Positions 13,271 to 23,000 of a DNA stretch of 64,000 bases are shown here, in pieces. The translations under genes were made by a program, and so were the position numbers. The notes under the pieces were generated by a model that searched no databases, was not told where the DNA came from, and saw only the letters and a list, made by a program, of their open reading frames with translations. The stretch comes from Lithospermum erythrorhizon (taxonomy: Eukaryota; Streptophyta; Magnoliopsida; Boraginales; Boraginaceae), in assembly GCA_019722365.1 (NCBI GenBank), contig JADFUC010001857.1, positions 124,001 to 188,000 on the forward strand, read 5' to 3'. The stretch's first letter is position 1. Each line of letters begins with the position of its first letter.

Positions 13271-16200
13271 CTATTTCTTTTGGAAAGTGACCAAACAAAA
13301 GAATGCTACGACACGGCTCGCGATACCGGTGCCAACAAGATAACCTAGACAAGGTAACCAATGCCAAAGGTTATAGTCCTTTTGTTTCAACAAACCACAT
13401 CTTGTAATAAGCCAGACACCTTCATACCTCTTAGCATTTGCTATTGTGAATGCTTCTAATGCCCATTTTGAGTAGGTGAAATCTCCTATTTTACTTATAA
13501 TACGATCGCCATCCTGGTTTGCCACCAATGTCAGGACAACGGGGAGCAAAACTGACCACAGTTGGGCTTGTCCAGACTCAAAGTAGATGGCTAATACATA
13601 AGCTATTCCAGTGACACAGTATACAAGAGCAAGAAGAACGATGTAGTTGTCCCAAATGGAAGATCTTGGACTGTTGAAGAAATAGAACATGGATAGGTAA
13701 ACAGCAGGCTTCACAATTGTGTTGACATGATCAATTGTGTCCTTGGCAAGAAAATAAGCCAAACTGTTCATTCCTGAGGCACTTTCTCTCCAGTAATGTA
13801 ACTTGTCGGTTGAAAATGATCTCAATGCTCCGATTTTGCTGAGAAGGGAGATTGCGATGACAGTATACAGATACCCCTTTGCTCCAAATGTTTCATCACT
13901 CATCTTTGCCAGTGTCCCTAAACAAAGTCCACATAGCAGTAGAATTAAGAAATCCATAGCAAGTAATCTGGCTTCGCGCAGTCTTTGCTTTCCAAGTCTC
14001 CCAAGAAAGTATCTGTACTGTCTTAGAAGTCCAGGAGTTTTCCTGTTAGATAAGTCCTTGGACCTATCAACTTTATATTGCAATTCATCTTTCTTCCGTT
14101 CAACATTGTATTTTACATCTCCCCACAGTTCCTCAGTGAACTTTCCTTCATCGGAAACTGGAGTACTTGGTCCAGGCGCGGATCCATCGTCAATTGAAGA
14201 TGCTGATGCTCTAGCAGCTTCAAGCATATCGGGTGGCACTTCATATCCATTGTGCATCATCCATCTTAGAGGAAGATCTTTGTAGTTCACACCAGATTCT
14301 GATTTTACCATCCCCTCAACAATATCTATGTAATGATCAGGAGGATTCACTCGCTCGGGAACATGGATCCCCATCCCAGAAAAGTACTCCTCAACTTTAT
14401 TAACCGGTCCGTGATAAGCAGTAAGACCACCCTTAGCTAGAAGTATAAAATCATCAAACATACTGAATAAAGCATAGCTTGGCTGGTGAACCACCAAAGC
14501 AATATTCACACCTTCAGCAGCTTCACGTCGAAGGGCTCTCATAAGTAATAGAGAAGATGCACTATCCAAGCCGGATGTTGGTTCGTCGAGGATCAATAAA
14601 GAAGGTTCCATTACCATTTCCAAGCCTACATTTACTCTTTTCCTCTGCCCTCCTGATATTCCTCTCTTCTCAACTGTCCCAACTAAAGAGTCTCTCACAG
14701 ATTGCAATCCAAGAGACTCAACAACCCTTTCAAGAACTAAAACTTTCTCTGGTTTTGGAAGATCAACAGGTAATCTGCAAGATGCACTAAACCAGAGATT
14801 TTCCTCCACGGTCAAGTTACCATGAACTATATCATCCTGAGGAACAAATCCAATAATTTTCTTGTATGATTTCATTGAAGCTTTCTCTCCATTTATGAAA
14901 ACCAAACCAGTCGTCCTGCATCCGGTATCCCTTCCTGTGAGGGCAGACAGAAACGTCGTTTTTCCTGCTCCTGATGGACCCATCACTGCGGTAACTCGTC
15001 CTGGACATAATTTTCCTGTTACATTTCTTAAAAGATGCTTCTTTTTCCCTTTTAATGTAAGAGTTAAATCCTTAAAAACTATCTCAATAGGAGCCCTTTT
15101 TCTTAATTCAATTTCATCAGAGGCCATTGAAAGTACACCAGAATAGCTTAGATTCCTGTTCTGCTCTTGGAAATACTTCTCCTTCTCAATCTGTCCATAA
15201 GCATATCGAAATATCTGACTCGTAGTCTTCCTGTGTTTCCCTTTCACTTGGCTGTTCTTTAATTGCTGTTTCTTTAAAGGTATATCTCCACCATCCACGT
15301 TGAAGCTATCTTCGCTCTCAGGCTCTTCTTTGATTTCAATCTTTGTCAGATTGGCATCTCTTTTGTGCCCCTCTAACCCGGGAGGCAAAGAAGCTCCAGA
15401 ACCAGGCCTTGCCGAGTTTCCATTTATTGCACTAATGCTCTCCGGGGGCAATGTAGAACGGGTAGCCTCTGATCCATTTCTCGGAAACTCCCGCGAAGAT
15501 CTCTTTCTTGAAAAAGTTCTACTTAATTGTGACTGAATAACCTCTTTTGCAGTTTTCCATGTTGCTTGTGTATGCACAGTCTCTCTAGCAGTTTTCGCCG
15601 CCTTTTCTCTTTTCTTCGACTTCCTCCTCTCTCTATAACTAAGAGCTTGATCAGAACAATTGTATATAAAAATCAGTACAAACATAATTGCAGCAAAACA
15701 CAAAAGACCATAAGCCTTGATATTCTGATTATCATCAGCCGGTTTCTCACAAATAGCTAAATCAAGACATTTGAGCATTTTGGTTGATCCTGCACGACAA
15801 TAATGCCCTTTAGTACAAGGAAGTTTCTGGGTAGTTGTAGGACAATAAAACCCTGGTGGACAAAACAACTCCCTCCCAGTGACATAATCCGCCCATCGAT
15901 CAGCTCCACCACAAGTATGATTCACCAGTCCAGGAGGCAGCTGATACTTGTACGGTTGACAAACTCCGGTGCCTTCATTGAGGTTGGCAATTGGACAATA
16001 AGCTCCTAATGGACAAGGCATCATACATGTGAGACCATAAGGACAAAAGAAACCTTCGCAACACGGTTGACAACTCGTTGCCCGAGGTGGGATATGAGTT
16101 GATGAAAGCTCTGCCAAATCCTCTGTAGCAACTCTACATGACCATCCAGGCTCACATCCATCATTCCAAGATGACAAGTTACAGTTTATATTCGGTTTCA

Positions 16201-16669
16201 GATAATTCGATGGCACACCACTCATCAGGCCCTGGAAATAGAAGATGATTTCAGCAGAAGTGCAGATTCTTTGTAATGCATCACCATTAGTGCTATCAAG
16301 ACATGTTGACATGAATTGTTTGTTGGCTGAGAAATTGAATGATGCATCAAATTCTCTATTGGCATCTTCAATGCAATAAGAGAAGTTCTTGGCAATGTCG
16401 GTTTTTTTGGCTTCAAGAATGGCCATAAAACGTTGGAATACTGTCTCCTGGAATACTCGCGCCGCATCATTCGCTTCTGGTGTTGAGTTAGCTATAGGGG
16501 GGAGAGGGGGAGGCAGCTGGCGTATAGGTGGAAGAGGGGGGGCAGGGGGGATGTTAGTTCTAGGCGGAACAGGCACGTCGATAGCGGTAGAGATCACAAG
16601 AAGATAACTAAGTGCAATGATGAGCAGATTATTATTGTCATGGACAACAAAATCTGCAGATTTGAGCAT
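13271..16669 (-). CDS. ABC transporter G family, ABCG24/28-like half-transporter
   Basis: The predicted protein is a 1132-residue membrane transporter. The start at 16669 is chosen because the next residues form a hydrophobic leader; an in-frame upstream ATG at 16918 adds 83 residues unlike any leader I know. Order of parts: leader (about 14-30), Pro-rich linker, a long extracellular region with many cysteines (about 98-307) and N-glycosylation-type sites, a membrane segment (about 318-337), a basic Ser-rich cytosolic linker, then the nucleotide-binding domain. That domain has Walker A GPSGAGKT (564-571), signature ISGGQRKR (671-678), Walker B LLILDEP (691-697) and the switch His (728). The C-terminal half (about 902-1128) holds the remaining membrane helices. 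Size and architecture fit the ABCG24/28 clade, whose substrates are not certain. The whole protein lies in one exon. Confidence 0.93.
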   Translation of the reverse strand: MLKSADFVVHDNNNLLIIALSYLLVISTAIDVPVPPRTNIPPAPPLPPIRQLPPPLPPIANSTPEANDAARVFQETVFQRFMAILEAKKTDIAKNFSYCIEDANREFDASFNFSANKQFMSTCLDSTNGDALQRICTSAEIIFYFQGLMSGVPSNYLKPNINCNLSSWNDGCEPGWSCRVATEDLAELSSTHIPPRATSCQPCCEGFFCPYGLTCMMPCPLGAYCPIANLNEGTGVCQPYKYQLPPGLVNHTCGGADRWADYVTGRELFCPPGFYCPTTTQKLPCTKGHYCRAGSTKMLKCLDLAICEKPADDNQNIKAYGLLCFAAIMFVLIFIYNCSDQALSYRERRKSKKREKAAKTARETVHTQATWKTAKEVIQSQLSRTFSRKRSSREFPRNGSEATRSTLPPESISAINGNSARPGSGASLPPGLEGHKRDANLTKIEIKEEPESEDSFNVDGGDIPLKKQQLKNSQVKGKHRKTTSQIFRYAYGQIEKEKYFQEQNRNLSYSGVLSMASDEIELRKRAPIEIVFKDLTLTLKGKKKHLLRNVTGKLCPGRVTAVMGPSGAGKTTFLSALTGRDTGCRTTGLVFINGEKASMKSYKKIIGFVPQDDIVHGNLTVEENLWFSASCRLPVDLPKPEKVLVLERVVESLGLQSVRDSLVGTVEKRGISGGQRKRVNVGLEMVMEPSLLILDEPTSGLDSASSLLLMRALRREAAEGVNIALVVHQPSYALFSMFDDFILLAKGGLTAYHGPVNKVEEYFSGMGIHVPERVNPPDHYIDIVEGMVKSESGVNYKDLPLRWMMHNGYEVPPDMLEAARASASSIDDGSAPGPSTPVSDEGKFTEELWGDVKYNVERKKDELQYKVDRSKDLSNRKTPGLLRQYRYFLGRLGKQRLREARLLAMDFLILLLCGLCLGTLAKMSDETFGAKGYLYTVIAISLLSKIGALRSFSTDKLHYWRESASGMNSLAYFLAKDTIDHVNTIVKPAVYLSMFYFFNSPRSSIWDNYIVLLALVYCVTGIAYVLAIYFESGQAQLWSVLLPVVLTLVANQDGDRIISKIGDFTYSKWALEAFTIANAKRYEGVWLITRCGLLKQKDYNLWHWLPCLGYLVGTGIASRVVAFFCLVTFQKK

Positions 16670-16866
16670 TTTCTGGACATGCAGAAACTTTGTTTTAAAA
16701 TATAAAATGTTGGTTTGATTCAAAATTAAAAAATTGAGAAATTGTTGGCATTTCCAGTAAACCAAACAATTCTTTCGAATTTTTTGGTTGAAGAGAGGAT
16801 GAAAGGTGGTAGAGAGCTTAAGTAGGACATGGGAAGAAATATGGAAAGTAATAACTAAAAACAATT

Positions 16867-16994
16867 TAGATCGTTTAACACAGTGTTTGACCATGCATGA
16901 CGAATTTTTTAATAACATATAATGTCATGTATATTTGGAAATACATTGAGACATGACGTGTAACAAATTATTAAATGAGTAAGAACATATATAA
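16867..16994. repeat. Direct repeat, ABCG-proximal copy
   Basis: This copy starts TAGATCGTTTAACACAGTG and ends AGTAAGAACATATA, about 200 bp upstream of the chosen ABCG start codon. It matches 18189-18313 in the same orientation. Its position makes it part of the ABCG promoter or 5' leader. Confidence 0.75.
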
Positions 16995-16995
16995 C

Positions 16996-18147
16996 AGCCA
17001 ATTTGCTATTTTGCCCCTGTAAATTTATTTTCACCGCCACCTAAGATTTCAATTTTTATCCGCTCTTGCCTTAAATTATTTTTCTTATCCTGGCCATTTT
17101 TAAAATCTGGGCTTTGCCTCACTGCCCTCATATACTTATCTCTGTCTCAAATGCCTATCAACAACATTTCGACATAACAAGATACAAATTCATTATAAAA
17201 ATGTGAACTGACTATTTAGCCTATATTTATAACTTCCTTACACTTTACACTTCAAATAGGAGGACATTTTGAAATATTTTAAAATAATGTGGAAGCTCTT
17301 TAATTTTACAAAAAAAATAAATAACCCCAACTACGGTGACTTCCGCCCCTCCTCCCCCCTCCGCTGACTCCGCCCGAACCTCCCCCCACCCTTCTGGTGA
17401 CTTCCAACCTCTCTTCGCTGACTTCCGCCCCCCCATCCGACGATGACTTTCAGCCCCCTCCTCTGCCGACTTCCTTCCCCCTCACCTTCGATGACTTGCT
17501 CCCCCTCCTCTGCTGACTTCCCTCCGATGACTTCCTTCCCCCTCTTCCGCTGACGACCTAAACACTCCCTAGAAGACCCCCTCCCCCAAAAAAGCACATG
17601 CATCAGCTATCCCCTCCTCCCTCCATTGATGGGGGCAGTGGGATGGAGGGGGGGCGGGTTTGCCATGGGGGCTGTAGGAGTTGGGGTTGGTGGAGGATGG
17701 TGGAGGTTGGGTAGGGGTGGCAGTTTACAGGGTAAGGGGTAGGCTGCAGGCTGATGTGATGAAGTTTGGGGGCAGTGGGGATGGGTTGATCGTGGGTTGT
17801 TGTGTGAGTTGGGGATGGTGGGGATAGTGGGGTTAGGGTGTATTAGAGAAGAAGGGTGTAGTTTATTTTTATTTATTATAAGATATCTTATATATTAATG
17901 TATTTTAAATTGTATCCCTATTTTCAAGTATAATGTTTAAGAAAGTTGTAATTAATGACAAAATAGATATTTAGTATTTTTAATGAATTTATATATTATT
18001 AAACAAATTGGATTCAAAAAGACTGGCATGCTAAAATAAGCAGTGACAAGACAAACAGTTAAAATAGCTTGTATGACAACAAACAAGAATCAAACTACAA
18101 GTGAGTGATATTTGAAATAAACACGGAGCAAATAGCAAAATTAGCCA
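16996..18147. mobile_element. Inverted-repeat (MITE/MULE-like) element
   Basis: The left end reads GCCAATTTGCTATTTTGCCC and the reverse complement of the right end (18125-18146) reads GGCTAATTTTGCTATTTGCT, a roughly 21 bp inverted pair with a 1-base shift. The 1.15 kb interior has no transposase and is dominated by a strand-asymmetric C-rich then G-rich segment. No clear target-site duplication is visible. It lies directly between the two 130 bp direct repeats. Confidence 0.55.
17335..17850. repeat. Strand-asymmetric C-rich/G-rich low-complexity block
   Basis: From 17335 to 17590 the plus strand is built of imperfect TGACTTCC-CCCCCTCCTC units. From 17625 to 17850 it switches to GGGGG-, GGTGG- and GTTGGGG-rich sequence. 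Minus-strand frames across it translate to Gly/Arg/Ser-rich strings and are artefacts of composition. The G-rich half has several closely spaced G-runs that could form quadruplexes. Confidence 0.75.
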
Positions 18148-18188
18148 TAATGAAACGAGAAAGAATTTTTTTTTTGCTTAACCTGTTT

Positions 18189-18313
18189 TAGATCGTCTAA
18201 CACGGTGTTTGGTCGTGCATGACACATCTTTATTAATTACTCAATGTTATATATAGTTGGAAAAGATTGAAAAAAGTATATAACAAATTATCAAACTGAG
18301 TAAGAACATATAG
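18189..18313. repeat. Direct repeat, distal copy
   Basis: This is the second copy of the 16867-16994 repeat, starting TAGATCGTCTAACACGGTG and ending GAGTAAGAACATATAGG. It is diverged by scattered substitutions and indels. The two copies bracket the inverted-repeat element almost exactly. Confidence 0.75.
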
Positions 18314-19069
18314 GATGAAAATACAGAATACTATAAAAAGATAATTTGATTGAATACGATATTCTACTATAAATTAAATTGGGGGGTAATGAATCATTAA
18401 CTCATATTCACTCTGTTGCAAACATTTGATGCCTATAGTACATTACATAAGTACTTTCATTTCTAAAAGATCACCATTATGAATTTTAATAGCTAATTTT
18501 TTCAATTTTCAACTCAACATTTAAATATATATTTATTTGAAAAAAATATATCAATATATGCGATTTTAAATATACTTTACTATTAATACGATAATTTTTA
18601 TTCAAATCAAAATTGAATCGCCAATTAAAATTATAAAATTCATAATCTTCGATCACGAAGTTAATAAACTTAACAATCTTTTGCGATGTTTTAAGATTTT
18701 CCTCAATATAAATCACTTCTATTATTAATTAATTCTTTGTACATAACCTCATAAATCTTAACAGTAACAATCAATGTCTAATGATGACATGTAAAATAGA
18801 AAGAGAGTGGTGAAATCTTTGGAACCAAAAGATCTTAAAAAGCTATTTCAATCTTAAATTCAACGTGATGACTTCACACACATATATCCAAATGGCAATT
18901 AGTCAACCACAATTTCCATCTTGATAAGTACTGTAGAAAGTAACAGTTCAACTAACCCATGAAAAAGATTAGAAGTGTGGCCAGCTTAATCCCAGCAAGG
19001 AGAATATACTTTCCATAAGACTTAACTACCCTTTAGTTGATAACTTTAGCAGACTAGCTAAATCTTTTG

Positions 19070-19077
19070 TATAAAAG
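19070..19077 (+). promoter_or_regulatory. TATA box for the small membrane-protein gene
   Basis: TATAAAAG sits 86 bp upstream of the ATG at 19156, which would give a leader of about 50-60 nt. A GATAA-type microsatellite (about 19086-19115) would lie in that leader. No other core promoter element was recognised. Confidence 0.5.
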
Positions 19078-19155
19078 CATCTCTTGAAGATAAGGTAAGA
19101 TAAGATAAGATAAGCATTTGATAAGTGATAAGCAGATTTATAAGGCAGAGAGAGG

Positions 19156-19374
19156 ATGGCTAGAACACTACAAGTAGCAGATTTACAAGGCAGTGCTGGA
19201 GGTTTTGTTGGTGTGGTTATGGTGCTGTGGTTCACATTCGTCACTCTATTTATCCTTTTGACTATCATTCCAATCTGTGCAGATGGGTTATCCAAAGAAA
19301 GCGCCGCAGCTGCACATGCTGAAAGTTATGCCACCGTAGGTCCTGCTAGTTGCGGCGCTGCTTGTGGTGTCTGA
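19156..19374 (+). CDS. Small single-pass membrane protein, hypothetical
   Basis: This uninterrupted 72-residue frame starts in a reasonable plant context (GAGAGGATGGCT) behind a TATA box. Residues 1-15 are polar, 16-41 form one strongly hydrophobic helix (VGVVMVLWFTFVTLFILLTI), then comes an Ala-rich stretch, and the tail SCGAACGV holds two cysteines that could be lipidated or disulfide-bonded. I do not recognise a named family. Balanced amino-acid use and the helix placement make it more convincing than nearby frames. It diverges from the ABCG gene and its 3' end faces the 3' end of the next gene (20011). Confidence 0.6.
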   Translation: MARTLQVADLQGSAGGFVGVVMVLWFTFVTLFILLTIIPICADGLSKESAAAAHAESYATVGPASCGAACGV

Positions 19375-20010
19375 AACTAGAAGCTCTGCAATATAGGTTT
19401 TGTTGGTATGCAAAATAGTACTCTCTATCTACCACAGGAAATCAATCAGTCAGCACATTGTAACCCAATGGAGCTTCAAACAATGGTAAAATATTTACAA
19501 TTTTGTGTGCTGTCACTTGTTTATTTGAACACCTCTTCATCCCTCTTCATCTCTCGCGCCCATAGAAATATCTCAGTCGAACAGTTTCGGTGATGCATTA
19601 GAGTTCACGTAATATGAAAACCATTTTAACCGGAAGAGTTCTAGATTCTATGAGATGTCACTCTTTCTGAAGTTCACAATGCAAGCAGAAGGGAAAGCGT
19701 TCGAGCATAACTTCAATGTACAGCACAGACAATGAACCAAAGAGGGAATACTCAAAAACATATTATTGTTGTTATGTTAACGCAAATTGGTCACTAAAAT
19801 TAAAATTAGATTGGGTATTTGAGTAGCCCAAATCTGAATCAACTATATAGAACTTAGATTTAGATCTATCTACAAAATGAAGTCGAAAGAGCTTTTGAAT
19901 CATGAAAGAAAATCATCAAATACACTTGACTACTGGGATTGTGTACACAAGTAACATTACCAGAAGATTTGGCTAGAAACATGAACTTGTATGCTTTCTG
20001 GTTTCAGAGA

Positions 20011-23000
20011 CTACAGTCTTTCTTGTTTTCTGATTTCGGTGGATGAAATATCCATGCGAAATTGTTCCGCAGGTATTGAGATAAACATGTCTCTGAGCTC
20101 TTCTGGGATGACAAAATCTTCTAAAATCTGAATAAAGCATGAAATTAGTATTAACAACTCCTTATTGTCCCAAATACTCAAAACATCAAAAGACCAACCT
20201 TGAAATCCCCATCCATATTTCGACCAGCGACGAGAAAGAGGCACCCTGTGCTCTTGCATCCAATAAGTATCTCCAGCATTCTGCCATAATCTCCTCCATA
20301 ATACTTAGGCTGACACGAAGATGAAATTAAACAATTTGTAAGCCATCTTCAGTAGACACAACGTTGATCCTTTATTTAACTAAGCCAAGACAGCAGGATT
20401 GTGCAGTGTGGTTTCACTTTTCTAACATGCATCTAATCAGTTAAAGTAAGTTATGATCCCTGAATTTTTTTTGTTCTATATCGTTGCTAGTTGAGAAGCT
20501 CCAGTGACGATCTGGGTATACCAGCACAAAGAGAATTGATTCGAGCTTGCCACAATTTAAGTGACAAGTGAGTAATTGATGAAAAATCTTACGTTTATAA
20601 GCCTTACTGCTGTATCTACCCCAATTACAAAAGCACTGCCCGGAAAAAGTTCAGCTTTCTTGTAGAAGAACGGCTGATTGGATATTATGATAGTTTTTCC
20701 TGCACTTTATGAGAAATTGATATCAAGGCTCTACATATATCAAAGTAGAGCATTAAACATCTCAAGAGCAGAAGACAGAAAAGCTAAGTAAAGCCACTGC
20801 CTCCCTTTTTATTTGAATGAGCTACCTACTATGATAATTTGTACAAGAGTAAAGATCTCCCCTTATTTGTATTAACATTTTCCATCTTTACCTGTATGTT
20901 CTACTAATTACCTGAAGAATTACCACCAATGAGATCTTAATAATACACTAAGTCAACCACTTTCTATAATTTTATGGAAAGTAAAGATATTTTGTTCATA
21001 AAAAAACGGATGAAATACAATTTTGTAGACTTACCAACTTTCTCAAACTGCTTTACTCGATCTTTAATTTGAGGGACAGTTAACGGTGGCTTGTCTGCAT
21101 TCACTGCTGAGAGCTCAAAGCATGGGTACCCATCTCCACAAATGCTAAATGAAACAGAACAAGTGATATTAAGCCAATGTATTATAATAAATACCAATAT
21201 ATGCCTAATTATCCATAACCCACATGCTGTTAAGACATTTGAACATTGTTTGCATCTATGTTATAAATGCATATACAAAGTGTGATTAATTAACTACAAG
21301 AACCTTGTATCTCGGTGATACAGTGCATCTTCTGAATGGAACTAATTAGGAGGGACATAGTGCATGAAGTTTCATACTATAAATGAAGAATTTAGAAGTC
21401 TGAACGCTTGCTTATAATAGGAAAGTAGGAAGCTCATCATTAGAAGAAATTTCAGTTTCTGCGTTACAAAATCGATCTTCTTATATTATTTGAGATTGAA
21501 ATAAATGAATCTGTAGTGTAAGACAAAAGCTGATCTGTTGGATGATAATCCATTTGCAGTTGAGATGTAGATACCTTGAAGCAACTTCTAAGAGCTTTAG
21601 ATGGCCATCATGTAACGGATTAAAAGAACCAGACAGAATAATCTTCCTATCACCCTTTGACGTTCCTGCAAAACATTATTTCCACAGTAAGAGTGAAAAG
21701 AATAAAAGGGGGCATCTATACACAGGACACCTTCAAAGCATATACTTCATACCATTTGAAAAGGGATAAACCTTAAAACATATTTCTCCACTTAAAAGCT
21801 GGTCCAACTCCTGATCTTCTGCAAACTGGCTTTCATATACTTCAGGGACTTCAGTTTCCATCAATTCTGTTCCAACAGTCGATGGAACTTTGCAAGCATC
21901 CGCTAGGGCCTATGATCCATTCATTAAGGACAGGCAAATATTTATTTTTCAATGATGTCACACAACATGGAGCTATTATATTTAAAAATTGGAATTATCT
22001 TATTTTTTAAGAGGATGAAACCTGAGTGGATAGCAGCAGCAACAAGCCAACAACACCTAAAACTAATACCCAATATGATTGACCAACAACCAACGTCTGC
22101 CATTTGGACAAGAATATCTGATAGATATATGAAATTGTATGTTTGAAAATAGCTCACCTTCATTAAAAATAAACTGGAGACCCTATCTTCTTCATCGCGA
22201 GTTCGCAATCCCTGAAATAAAATAAAAGAACACTGATATCAACTCACACTCACAACAATGGGATCTGGAGAGAGAGAGAGGGGTGTTCAATCCCATAGTA
22301 CCTTTGACAAAGTAACAGTTGACACATAAAGCCGTTGAGATGTACGAGTTGACAAATTAAATCTACAGGTAAAGCAAGAATACGTTATGAAAGTATACAT
22401 TGAACAAGAAGGAACATCTTAAGACAATAAGATTCAACTCATCAAAACGATCACATTAAGAAAATATTGGATTAAAATTAAATGTAAATTACAGTCAGTA
22501 ATGTTCTATTGCAGCTACTTATAGAATTTGACTAAAACACGTTCCTCAAATCACTTTCAAAATCCAAAATGTGATTATAATTCTAACATGGACTTTCTAC
22601 TTAAACACACAAGTATAAGTTCAAATAATATTCTAGGTAGACTCTCCAAAACTTAACCCAGTGCCGATTAAATTCCTTCTTCCAGTAGCCAGTAGGTGAA
22701 TTAATGGACAAAGAATGTCATGAACTCATGATCCATAGTCTTATAAAATATATCTGCATCAGGGATTGAGGTTAAAAAATTTCAAATATAAAAAATAATG
22801 ATGTAGCAATGTTTATGAAAATATACATTACAGATTTCTAAGTACATCTATGATCTCTTTCTTATTTGTTGTCTCTTATAATCTAGAAGTGGTATGACAA
22901 TAAGTTTGACTATGAATTGCTGCAAGATCTCATATTGGATGTTTTACTGCCATGTTCATATATGTATTATTAATTCAACAATTTAACATACTCCAATACT

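Noticed and set aside
17245..17603. Gly/Arg/Ser-rich minus-strand frames
   Set aside because: They are translations of the C-rich low-complexity block, with repeats in all frames and no coding signal.
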